From NCBI RefSeq assembly GCF_000213175.1, contig NW_009799100.1:4827526-4891525 (forward strand): a stretch of 64,000 bases of DNA, given 5' to 3'. This document shows, piece by piece, positions 11,202 to 20,884 of the stretch. The DNA comes from Neurospora tetrasperma FGSC 2508 (Eukaryota; Ascomycota; Sordariomycetes; Sordariales; Sordariaceae). The notes beneath the pieces were generated by a model that made no database searches, had not been told where the DNA came from, and worked only from the letters and a program-made list of their open reading frames with translations. Numbering within the stretch: position 1 is the stretch's first letter; the number at the start of each line of letters is the position of its first letter. The position numbers and the translations under genes are program-made.

Positions 11202-11950
11202 GTGAACGAGCTGTCTATAATGTTGTGCGAGGAAGTAGAAGTTCGAAAATGGAGCGAATGAGGAGTGCTTTTTCTTTTTCCTTTTTCTTTTTTCTTGGAT
11301 CATATTTGTTCTGTGGTTTTCTCTGATTTTGTCAAGATGTGATATCTTGAACACGGCTCCTGGTGTGCGTTGGAAAGACTTCTATTGCGAGAACTAGAAA
11401 TAGACGTTGTTTTTGGCTTCAAGTCTTCACGCCTACTTGCTTATTCCAGTCTCTTTCTCTCCAATCAACCAACAGGAGGGTACTCAGCCGGGATATGGCG
11501 GTTGACTACAAAGTAAGGGTGTCAACTCTGGTCCGGCCACGTCCAGTTATCTACCGCCATTCACCATGTCCTATGCAGTTGGGATGAAACGGTGGGCATC
11601 ACCATTCACTGGTGGCCCCCAAGTAATCGGGGTGCTTCCCGGACATACTCCCAGACCGGTTGCCTGGGGCAATGGGCGAGCCGGTAGTCGTGGCAGCTGG
11701 CAGCCTGGCATGAGACTGGAAGCCCGGGACTTCGACGGTCCTGCCCCTCCGCGCACAAAATCTGCCGTGGGTTTTCCCTTGAGCTTGCACAACTTCCACT
11801 CCAAGAGCACCAATCTAAACTCCCGCTTCGCAGAGTTGTCCGGAACGTCGCCTTCTTTTCTCAACACTGGCTCCCACTTCTTCCTTGATCGGGTAGGATA
11901 TCCGATACCAATCCTCCTCTAAAGGGACACCCACTGTGCACAAAGCGACA
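11202..11950. other. spacer between P1 and P2
   Basis: About 750 bases. The first 170 are a likely 3' UTR (AT-rich, with a TTTTTCTTTTTCCTTTTTC tract). The rest should be the P2 promoter. An open frame at 11566-11922 lacks any family domain and ends before the P2 coding frame starts, so it is not called as a gene. Confidence 0.5.
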
Positions 11951-13860
11951 ACGGAGGCACCTAGGTCAACTTATTTGCCAAACGACGCCCCTTGGCGGAA
12001 GTACAATCTCGGAGTCCTCCAGGAACAATGTACGGCACGCAACCTGCCATTCGAAGGAAAAACAAAGAGGCAGCTTCAAGAGCATCTATTGAGATACCAC
12101 CACACCACACGCGTGGTAGAGCTAAGGCCAGAGCCCTGGATGTTCAGGCCCTTTGAGCCCAGCTACTCGAGGCTTTTGAATCGAGCTCAAGTTGAGAATC
12201 TCCGGCTTGTAGAGGTCAGAGATGTTACCGGTCAGGTTGAGGATGGTCGCGTCAGGGGAAAGGCATTCCTGATCGCGCAAGAAGGAGCCCCTGAGCTTTT
12301 TACCGTTACTTTCGACAACCGCCCTACTTGCACCTGCATCGAGTACTTGGTAAGACTATTTCTTGCCCTTGATTTATTGTGTCCTGTGTCATGTTTTATT
12401 GTTTGCAAGTTCCTACTAACCAAACATCCTCATAGCCCCAATGCGTTCATATCATGTGTTCGTTACATCCACCTATCGCATGTCACAAAGATGGCAACTG
12501 ACACTCCTCTGCAGACCTTCTACGGTACGTTCTCAACGTCCCAGAGCCGCTCCGTTGGCAAAGAGCGTTTCTAGACTCCGAGATCTTGGACATCTTTAAA
12601 GGCAGTCACCCCGTCAAGGCTCTGGATTCGCCCGAGCGGTACACCGGTTTCCCTGGACTGTGCCTAATCTGCTTCAAAGGCCAAGCAAATCACCTGTCTT
12701 GCCTTACATGCGATACAGGGCTGCACATACCCTGCCTTTTCGTTCTCACCAGCAATAGACAGACACCTGGAACACATATATGCACGGTCTGCCTGGACCG
12801 TCATGAATGGCAAAACTTTCACTCGCGCCAGGAGCGTGTTGAAAGAAGAGTGATCGAGCCAGGACGTGCTGTTGCTGGCGTAGACTTGAACCCCGATGTT
12901 TCAAGCTCTTCGAGTGACGCATCTGAGGAGGACGATGAAAGCTCCAGCGAAGAAGACTCCTCGGATGAGGATCCTGACGAGGAAGCGTCCCGCAGAAGCG
13001 AGCAGCCCAATAATGCACTTCGCCAGCCCATCAATCAGCGCCACTCTCTCTCACCCCCCGTTTTGATCAAGCAAGAGAGATTCTCTCCTCCCCTTGGCCT
13101 ATCACTCCTCTCTTCACCCCCGCGCCGTCAGCAACAACAACCCGCCAGCTCGCCGCTGCGTCGCAAACAACCATCTAGAGCCGCCAAGGACATTGGCCTA
13201 GTCCGACAGAGTCTTGCCGCGGCCGCCGAAGCTCCAGCTCGCACACCTCGTCGCAGTCAGGGACGTACGCCCGCTCCTATATCCGCGGGTAGCCAACAGG
13301 TCAATGTGCCAGCTCAGATCATCACTCCCGTGCCGGTACCGGTCATCCCGGAACAGGCTTTGTTGCAGATGCAGCAGCGAAATTTCCGGCAGGCTGTCCA
13401 CAACTTGGAAGCCGGAAGACCTCAACCCGGAGCCAGCATTGCCTCCCGTGCTTTATCGTCTGCACTCAGTCGCCCACAAGACCCCGCGACTCGCACTTCT
13501 GCGACTCGTACGCGTGACTCTGCTGCTTCGGTTTAGGAACCTGTCGCTCCAGCTCCAAGCGCAGCTCCCCAGGCTGTCGAGGCGTCTGTTCCTCCGGTCG
13601 TTGTTCCGGCTCCTGGTCCTGATGTCCCTGCTGGCTCTCGTGCTTCCAGCCCCGCTACTGCCAGCGCCAGCGTTAGCGGCAATATTGAGAAGAGAAAAGC
13701 AACGAAGTTGGCACGCAAGCTCAAAAGCCTGGCTAGGGAGTCAGCATATGTCCGTGAGCATGCGGATCGCGAGCTAAAGAGGCTCGCGAAGAAGAGTAAG
13801 CGCCTGGAGAAAAAGGCCAAGGCTCTGGCGAAGCGAAACAAGGCAGGCAGTGATGAGTGA
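11951..13860 (+). pseudogene. P2: SAP-SWIM-PHD family copy 2, ACG in place of ATG and an in-frame TAG
   Basis: Exons 11951-12349, 12436-12457 and 12515-13536 with intact splice sites. The open frame contains the YLPNDAPW box, SAP helices, SWIM finger (C127, C129, C136, H138 counted from the ACG), VPEPLRWQRAFL block, PHD-like finger (CLIC, CLTC, HIPC, CTVC) and a Ser/Asp/Glu-rich acidic tract. The codon aligned with the ATG of P5, ten codons before the NDAPW Asn, is ACG at 11951. There is no in-frame ATG between the upstream stop at 11894-11896 and the SAP region. TAG at 13534-13536 ends the frame, but the same frame continues 108 codons to TGA at 13860 and encodes the family coiled coil (KLARKLKSLARESAYV). 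ACG lies in a strong context (A at -3, G at +4) and might initiate weakly. It is either a young pseudogene or a truncated protein of about 480 residues. Confidence 0.65.
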
Positions 13861-14666
13861 GGCTGGTGAGGTCAGGCATTGTGCAGAGACAAAGGGTAGT
13901 GGTGTGTAATGGTAATGTGTGTTTGGTGAATAACTTAAAGGAGATGGAAAATACCAAGACGTATGGAGGTGTAAGAGCAGAAGAACGAAGCATTCAAGAG
14001 GAGTTACATATCAGAAGTTGAGAAGGACCAGACAATCGGCTGTTCATGTACAGAATCAAAATGGGCCGCAGTCAAGAAAGAGAGGAACAGTCAATGAATA
14101 GATAGAATATAGGTAGCTCTTTCCCTCTTTTGGACCCCCCCAGGAAACTCCTTGATTCCCAAGATGCCCCAACGTCATTACTTTTTGCGGAAGGTATATC
14201 AAGGTGAGGCCTCTTCCGAGATCAATGCTTGCAGTCGCTCCTTCCCAAGAGGCAAGAGCGTGCTTCAAGACGTGACGTGGCCCAGTGAACAGATAAGTAC
14301 CCCTCCTCGATGAGAATGTACCTGTCTCCGACCTGTCCGAAGCACCTCCAGGACCGGACCTCTGAAGTGAGTCCAGAGCGAACCCAAGCTGAGTGAATGG
14401 CCCGCGTCAAATCAGGGCGCGGTACTTTGTTTGCCCTACGCAACTTTGTGACCCTGCGCACGCGGCAGATTTGTTTTCTTTCTCTCTTCCTCCCACAACC
14501 ACGCATGCACCAGGACAACAAATTTCACTGTCGTTGCATCACCATTTCTCTTGTGGCCTCGCTACCTTCCTACGTTCTTGATGCGTAGTTCCTGTCATTG
14601 CTGGGATTTCCGCCACAACCGTATCCCTCTCCGTACGCCTAGAGATCACCTCAGCTGACAGGAGTC
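13861..14666. other. spacer and promoter of P3
   Basis: About 800 bases without a supported gene. The distal half is probably the 3' UTR of P2. The proximal half contains a block at 14348-14400 shared with P4 and P5, followed by a pyrimidine-rich leader. Confidence 0.5.
14348..14400 (+). promoter_or_regulatory. shared upstream block, P3 copy
   Basis: CAGGACCGGACC, then GAAGTGAGTCCAGAG and GCTGAGTGAATGG, about 320 bases before the P3 ATG. The same order of words occurs before P4 and P5 at similar distances. It could be a promoter element or just inherited duplicated flank. Confidence 0.45.
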
Positions 14667-16563
14667 ATGGGGGATATGAAGGAGCACCCCCTCCTGACGA
14701 GGTTTCCCGATGACGCCAAATGGGCACTGTTCGGCGACTCGACATTGCACGGGCAATGCTCAGTGCGCAACATTCCCAACGACGAAGCCAGCCGGAGTGA
14801 CATGATACGTCTTCTACAGAAATACCAGCAGAAGCACGTCACCGAAGTTAGGAAAATTCCCTGGTGCCGCAGTCCTGAATTTGCCACTGGCAGTGAAAAA
14901 CGTGAGCACTTGGCAATGTATTCTACCTACCTAATAGTACGGGTCAAAGACAAGAGTTGCTCGGACGGGACGGTTTTTAGGAAGGACTTCAGCCTTCTCG
15001 ACAAGGAGGGATCAATCTATGTTGTTGCCTTCAAGGAGATACCGACTTGCACCTGTTCATCACAATCCAAGGTAAGTTCATTCACAAATTTGGCTCATGG
15101 TCTTCGGCTAAAGTTGATGCAGTTTCATTGCCAGCACATCATGTGTTAGTTGTATACCTCATAGCCTCACCTGTAAGAATACTCTTGATCTCGAAACTAA
15201 CGACCAACTTTCAGATATCCTCCGCTATGTGCTCGAATGCCCGGATCCACTCCGCTGGCAAGCAGCATTTCTGCCCACGGAGCTCGAGATTATTTACCGC
15301 CATAGCTACGCCGTCTATGTTATACCTCTCACCAATGGGAAGCCTCAGACTGGGACCTGTATCCTATGCTTTCAGTCTGTTTATGCCTGGCAGTCCTCAT
15401 ATCGTTGCGAGACATGCGCCAGAGCTATGCATTCGAAATGCGCGAAGGCTGCCGTGGAAGTGAGGGAGTTAAAGCAAGCGACCCATTGCTGGGTTTGCGA
15501 GGATACCGCTGAGTGGAACATCGAAAAGTACCGTGAACAGAATCATATACCGGCTGTCACCATGGCCAGACCTCTCGTCACAGGTGCCACTACTACCGCG
15601 ACTATCGCCTCAGCACCACCTGCACCGACAACGAATCTTGTCCATAAATCCATCGAGCGCAAGGATAAAGACGATCATGACATGAAAAGCTCGAACCCAT
15701 CCAAAGAAAAGGACGGTCGAGACACTCAAGTCGAGAACAATCCCACGTTGAACGAAGGCACTTCCCAATTTGTACAACCGCCAGCAACTTTCTACTCCTT
15801 GTCATCCAAGTTTCCAACTTCTTCTCGATCTGCTCTCAGCCAGCAAGAGCTCCTGCCTTCTGCCAGTCCCCAACAACTCTCTCAAGCGTCTAAAGACGGA
15901 AACCCTCAAGCCAAGGACTCTATTTCCATTCCTGCTGTACATCCACAGAGGAGCATGTCTGTTCCGCTCACGAGTAATCCCTCGCCTATGCAGATGGAGC
16001 TGAAGCAGCATAAGGCACAAGAGCGAGCAGAAAAGTCACTACGGGGTGTTTCCCAAGACTTTAGTTCGGCTTTGGTCAAGTCCTTGTCTTCTGTTCCTTC
16101 AGTTTACCATCCAAACTCGAACGCCTCCGCTCCTCGAGCCCCCACTCCTGAACAAGCCGGTCTGACACCGGTCCTCCCAGCTGATGGCGTTGATGCTCAC
16201 AATTCTGCTGCTACCACTGCAGCCGTCACTGCCCAGACCGCTCCTCCTGTTTCTCCTGACGACATCTCAGGTGATCTCGGTTGTTCTTCGCCAGTTAGTA
16301 ACAAAGATGCCGATGTTCTCAAAAGGCAAGCAGCCAGGTTGGTGCGGAAGTGCCGTCATCTCGAAAGGAAATCGGCTCGCATTGAGAAGCACTTGAAACG
16401 CGGAATGGATAAGATTGACAGGGAGTACAAGCTAGAGCTCATGATGCTTAAGGAGAAGCGCAAGATCAAGTACATGAAAATTGAAAAGAAATGGGAGCAT
16501 GATATGAAGGGACTCAAGCATCAGAGAGAGAAGTTCGAAGAGAAGTTGAAGGATTTGGACTGA
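14667..16563 (+). CDS. P3: SAP-SWIM-PHD family protein, array copy 3 (intact)
   Basis: Exons 14667-15071, 15123-15144 and 15215-16563, giving 591 residues. The box is diverged (FPDDAKW). SAP-like helices follow (about residues 22-52), then the SWIM finger with C128, C130, C138 and H140, the block YILRYVLECPDPLRWQAAFL, the PHD-like finger (CILC, CETC, HSKC, CWVC) followed by EDTAEWNIEKYREQ, a Ser/Pro-rich linker, and a long basic coiled coil (about residues 490-590) ending in KLKDLD. Exon 2 is only 22 nt (FHCQHIM plus one base) and carries the last two SWIM ligands. The third intron boundary has a good CTAAC branch site. The stop follows the coiled coil directly, as in the other complete copies. 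Probably functional; role inferred as nuclear. Confidence 0.82.
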
Positions 16564-17634
16564 GGTTTTAGAGCCAATGGCAGGGAACGTGTTGAAGGAG
16601 AGTGGGAGACGCCAGTTCACTGTTCGAGAAGCCCTCAAGAGGACCGGGGGTATTTTCCGCTGTCGGTTGAAACGTGAAGGGTGTAAGGGATACCAAGTTT
16701 CGGTTTGTACCAGCATGGTCATGATGGAGACCTGGATGTCAGATAACATGTTCGAGACTGTGGAAATGTGAAACAAACGATGATGATGGGCATAGGATTG
16801 ATGTATTCCAAAAGAACAGAAGACTGTACGTAGCAAGGACGAATGCCCAGACTGAACATAAGACAGGTGATAATTCTGACACGAAGGTCTTGGTGAAGCG
16901 ACTCTTCTATCACTTGCTTCTTGAGACGCATGCCCTAGTTATGATCCTTTGTCTTGTGTTATCCGTACTTAAGAGATCATCATGGTGCAAAGAAGAAAGA
17001 GGATGCAAAAAGAAGTGTGGCCCGTATCGGATCCAAACCGATATCTTCCTCAAGAACCTCAATCAGAAGTCGAATGATTCCACCTCAGGGATGCTGCCAT
17101 TCCCCTCACACCAATGAATTCCAGAAAGATGGCCAATACCCGGAGCTCATGCAGTTCAGTTGGGGTTGGAATTATGCGGGTGATGCAGGAGTGACGGCAG
17201 GCAAGAGACACCAAGTAGAAAACTGCATAAGAGGGACCTTGACGGCTGCCAAGTGAGGAGGCAAGTGCCGCTAAGAACGGAGTGTCTACTCGTCAAGCTT
17301 CTCGAGATCGCTCCTTCCCTAAATATCCAACCAGGTAAACTGGCAACTCGGCATGGAAAAGCTCCGGGACCGAGAACTTGAGGTGAGTCCGAAGGTGAGC
17401 TGAAGTTACTAACCGGCAAGTCGGTCGCGTTGACGGAAGCACGCGTCGGTACCCTCGAGTTCTTCAATCTTGACCACCCAACCAGGAATTTATGCCTGTG
17501 TTTTTCTCTTGCAGCATTGCCACTGCTACTTGCTTCTATAACCGAAACCGTCACTCTCGTACTTCGCCCATCACTTTCATCACGCTTGTCTCTTCATTCC
17601 ATTTTCTTTCCTCGAAGAAACTCCCCAGACCCAT
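16564..17634. other. spacer between P3 and P4
   Basis: About 1.07 kb without a supported gene. It includes the P3 3' flank and, at 17361-17407, the upstream block shared with P3 and P5. Short open frames here have no domains. Confidence 0.5.
17361..17407 (+). promoter_or_regulatory. shared upstream block, P4 copy
   Basis: TCCGGGACCGAGAACTTGAG, then GTGAGTCCGAAG and GTGAGCTGAAG, about 275 bases before the P4 ATG. It corresponds word by word to the P3 block at 14348. Confidence 0.45.
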
Positions 17635-19910
17635 ATGATCATGGCGGGCTCTCTCGAGGGATGGCTACCCAACGATGCGCCTTGGAGTGAACTCAGCCAC
17701 GAAGTACTGCTGGAGCAATGCGCAATGCGAGACCTTGCGACCACCGGTGATTCTCCCGAATTACTCCAGCGTCTCTTGACCTACAAGCACGACAACATAT
17801 CCGACAGACGACGCTCTCCCTGGCTGTCACAGCCTCGCCATCCCGCTGACTACAAAAAGCATTGGAAGGAGGCAGAGAGCGCGACCTTTCAGATTGTAAG
17901 GATCGAAGATATGAGTGTGTCAGGTCGATACCTCAACAAGCACTTTACCATCACCGACAAGGAGGGCGCGCTCTTTACTCTTTCATTCTCCAAAGAGCCT
18001 GCTTGTACTTGTCACGCCGGCGTAAGTTATTTCCTTGTCCAGCCTATTGCGACAATAAAGCTTCGCGCCAGGTCACCACTAACGGATCATAGACCGCTCA
18101 CTTTCGATACGTCAACATCACTTGCGTTCACATGATTTGTTTGTTATCCCCACAAATCCCCTCAACCAGTACGTTGTTGGCATTATCTGACACCCCCCAC
18201 AGATGTCATGCGCTTCGTGCTCAACAGTGCCGGGCATTATTGTTGGCAAGACGCTTTTTTATCCTCCGAACTGGAATCCATTTATCGCCACAGCCACGTC
18301 GTCCATACTCTCCTTACAACAGGCTGGCAGAACCCCAATGATCAATGCACTATCTGCTTTAAAGAACTTCGAGATCGAATTTTTCGTACGACGCACGTCA
18401 CATGCGGTCAATGTGGAAGAGCAGCACACAAGGTCTGTGTTGGCGCCGTCAAGCGAGTAAGGCAACCGATCCAGGATGACCAGTGCTATATCTGCGAGGA
18501 CAGAGCTGAGTGGGGAGTCGAAAAATACTCTGAGCAGAGAAAGGCTCGGCCGGCTGTTCCCGTCAACACGACCGTTACTCCGGCGGTATCTCAACCAGCA
18601 AAGAAAGTTGGCCAACACTCTTTCCAGACTTTGTTCAAGATGAAGAGCGAGGTTCATTAAGCCACGGAGACGTTGGTGACGAACAACTCGATAACAAAAC
18701 CCGCAGTATCAGCCATTGTTCTTCCTCCGACGTGTCTTCAATATCTTCTTTATCCGATCTTTCATATCTTAGCCAGCTCTTCGGCAAAAAAGAAGCGTCA
18801 TACTCTCCACATTATCAGCAACCGAAATGTCAACCTACCTCCCATAAAACTGATGGACAACAGGTGTCCATCGAATCGCGGAGTTGGCCCCCTCCTTCCG
18901 TTCCTTCAACCCAGCCGATTCGACCAAAAACTGCAAATGTGCGGATGAGCGCACCTGTTCCACAGAGTCATACGCCTGTTCCACTCCCGGCTATAGCATT
19001 TGCGTGGAAGGAACAAAAACAGAAAAAGCAGCAACAACAACATACATAGGTTGCTACCCGAAACAAAAGCCTGTTCCTGCCTACTGACCTGTCTCTTCAG
19101 CCGAACTCGCCGGTTTCCATTCGAGTTAAACCTATCATTGAAGATGAGGCGAGGTATACTCCATCCATTTCTGATAAGCCTGCTGACAGTGTCGACCGTC
19201 AACTGTCTACCATAAATAGCAAACCTGCAGACATCTCAGCTAATGCCTCCTCTCCTGCTGCTCCATCCATTACATCCCAGTCGCCAACTTCCGGTGCTCG
19301 ACCTGCTGCTGGTTCTTTTGCCGATAATGGAACCGCCACCGCCAGCAAATCTCCTTCTACAATCAGGACCAGAATCCAAAATCATCAGCGAAAAGTGGGA
19401 GAGCTAAAGCAGATATTTGAGCGTTTGGCAAAAGAGTCAAAACAGTGTGACGTACCGTTACAAGCACAGGAGTATATCGCTGGGATGAACAATAAGCAAC
19501 GGTAGTAGTAGCCAAAAGGTACTGATCGATTGTAGAAGCTATTGCTTGCTGAAGAACCCAGTATGCCAGGAAGCCCGGGAGGGCTTCCTTATATGTTAGG
19601 TCTTCAGCCGGACCCGTGGACCCGAGTTTCCCCCTCGGGTCCCGGTTTGGACCCGGCCTTCAAGACCGGTCCTTCGGGTCCTGTCTTCGGGTCCTACCTT
19701 ATTGGTTGGTTTTATCTAGATACATGATTGGATCGTAACAAACAGGAGCTGAAAGTTATTAAGAAGCAGCACAAGCAGGAGCTAAAGGAGAAGAGGAAGA
19801 TCAAGAATAAAGCGAAGCGAGAGCTGAAGAAGCTGACAAGACAGGGGAGAAAGCTACAGAAGAAAGCTGAAGCGGAGCCCAGACATACTGAGGAGAGTTC
19901 TGCTGAGTGA
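17635..19910 (+). pseudogene. P4: SAP-SWIM-PHD family copy 4, broken after the PHD-like finger
   Basis: Exons 17635-18021, 18093-18138 and 18203-18660 read cleanly through GWLPNDAPW, SAP helices, SWIM finger (C124, C126, C140, H142), YVMRFVLN block and PHD-like finger (CTIC, CGQC, HKVC, CYIC, then EDRAEWGVEKYSEQ), then stop at 18660 after 296 residues. The family linker continues in another frame from about 18630 (DEERGSL, SSSDVSSISSLSDLSYLSQ, PAIAFAWKEQKQKKQQQQ) to a stop at 19049, then in further pieces to 19505. The coiled-coil end (ELKVIKKQHKQELKEKRKIK) lies at 19728-19910 beyond a structured 200-base insert. At least three breaks separate the parts. The first 296 codons could still give a short SAP-SWIM-PHD protein, but loss of the coiled coil argues for decay. 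Confidence 0.7.
19506..19727. mobile_element. GGGTCC-rich, hairpin-forming insert inside the P4 coiled coil
   Basis: This stretch separates two halves of the family coiled coil. It contains a perfect palindrome (GGAAGCCC-GGGA-GGGCTTCC, 19569-19588), a second hairpin with stem GGACCCGAG/CTCGGGTCC near 19618-19642, and repeated GGGTCC/GGACCC words. Nothing similar is seen at this place in the sister genes. No clear target-site duplication was found, so an inserted short non-coding element is only an inference. Confidence 0.35.
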
Positions 19911-20341
19911 CCCGCTGTGGGATTGACAGAAGCATTGACAAGGATTATGACGGCATATCGAGGTTTGGTTCTGTGGAGAAGTATAGAGGGAAATGGGAAG
20001 ATATGTTAGAACAAGTGCGGAAAGCAGGATGGTGTTAAGACCTGATGCCAGGCTCCCATGGTGAAGAGGATGCGAGGGCAATAATAGAAACTCGTGTATG
20101 GTTGAGAGTGTTGGATTAGTTATTTATGTGTAATGAATGAGCGACAGGCTTGGAAGTCATGGAGGTTATATGGTGAGATAATACGATCATCTCTCGTTGT
20201 TCTAAACTGGGGCTATGGTTCCCGTGTAGATTATCTGATCTCGAAGGGATGGATACATGTTCAAGAGAAATGTGTAATAAAATAGGGAGCTGCATGTTCT
20301 GTGAGTAATTAGTGCTCATCAGGAATACATCAAACGAAATA

Positions 20342-20472
20342 CCGTACGGGGAGGAGAGGGGTGCAGCTTCCGGTCAATTGACAGATCGAAACTCCAGACG
20401 TTCAAGGTCCCGTTGGTAAAATAACGGACGGTCACTTGACCGGAAGTTGCACCCCCCTTCCTCTCCGTACGA
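20342..20472. mobile_element. MITE-like imperfect palindrome with about 43-base inverted arms
   Basis: The left arm, from 20343 (CGTACGGGGAGG, then GGTGCAGCTTCCGGTCAATT), matches the reverse complement of the right arm ending at 20471 (CGTACGGAGAGG, then GGTGCAACTTCCGGTCAAGT). About 42 bases lie between the arms. Most arm differences are G/A, as expected from C-to-T change. There is no coding capacity. It lies in the P4-P5 spacer. It could be a miniature inverted-repeat element or a structural palindrome. Confidence 0.6.
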
Positions 20473-20596
20473 TAAGGTGAGCCCGTCATTACGCGGCCTG
20501 CCCCCAGGTACCTACCTGTCTCCCGGCAGTCCAAGACAAAAGACGAGCGCATCGGGTGTTTCGAACTGCGACTCGGAAGGATCGTCCCGAAGATAG

Positions 20597-20652
20597 TCCG
20601 GGACCGGACCATCGGCCTGATTTTGAGGGGGACCCCAAGGTAAGTGAACGCC
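20597..20652 (+). promoter_or_regulatory. shared upstream block, P5 copy
   Basis: GTCCGGGACCGGACCATCGG, then GGGACCCCAAGGTAAGTGAA, about 290 bases before the P5 ATG. The same element family occurs before P3 and P4. Confidence 0.4.
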
Positions 20653-20884
20653 CCTGGTCGTGACATCAGCAGCCAAATTTCCTTCGAGTTCTTCTCACCT
20701 CACGGAGGGGGCGATTTCTTTTCCTCTTGCAACCGCGGCATCACCACGTCGAAAGTCCACCTCACAGGCACTTTGACTGTGGCACGTCGTGTACCACTTT
20801 CATTTATCGTCAAGCCCGCTACCCCGTGCGGTCATTCGATAATTTACTCACGGTAGCCGCTTCGACTGCGAAGGAACTGCGACC

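Noticed and set aside
13200-13536. Intron ending at TTTAG (13536) that would remove the P2 stop
   Set aside because: The acceptor is acceptable, but I find no consensus donor or branch site at a usual distance that keeps the frame. Kept only as something to test.
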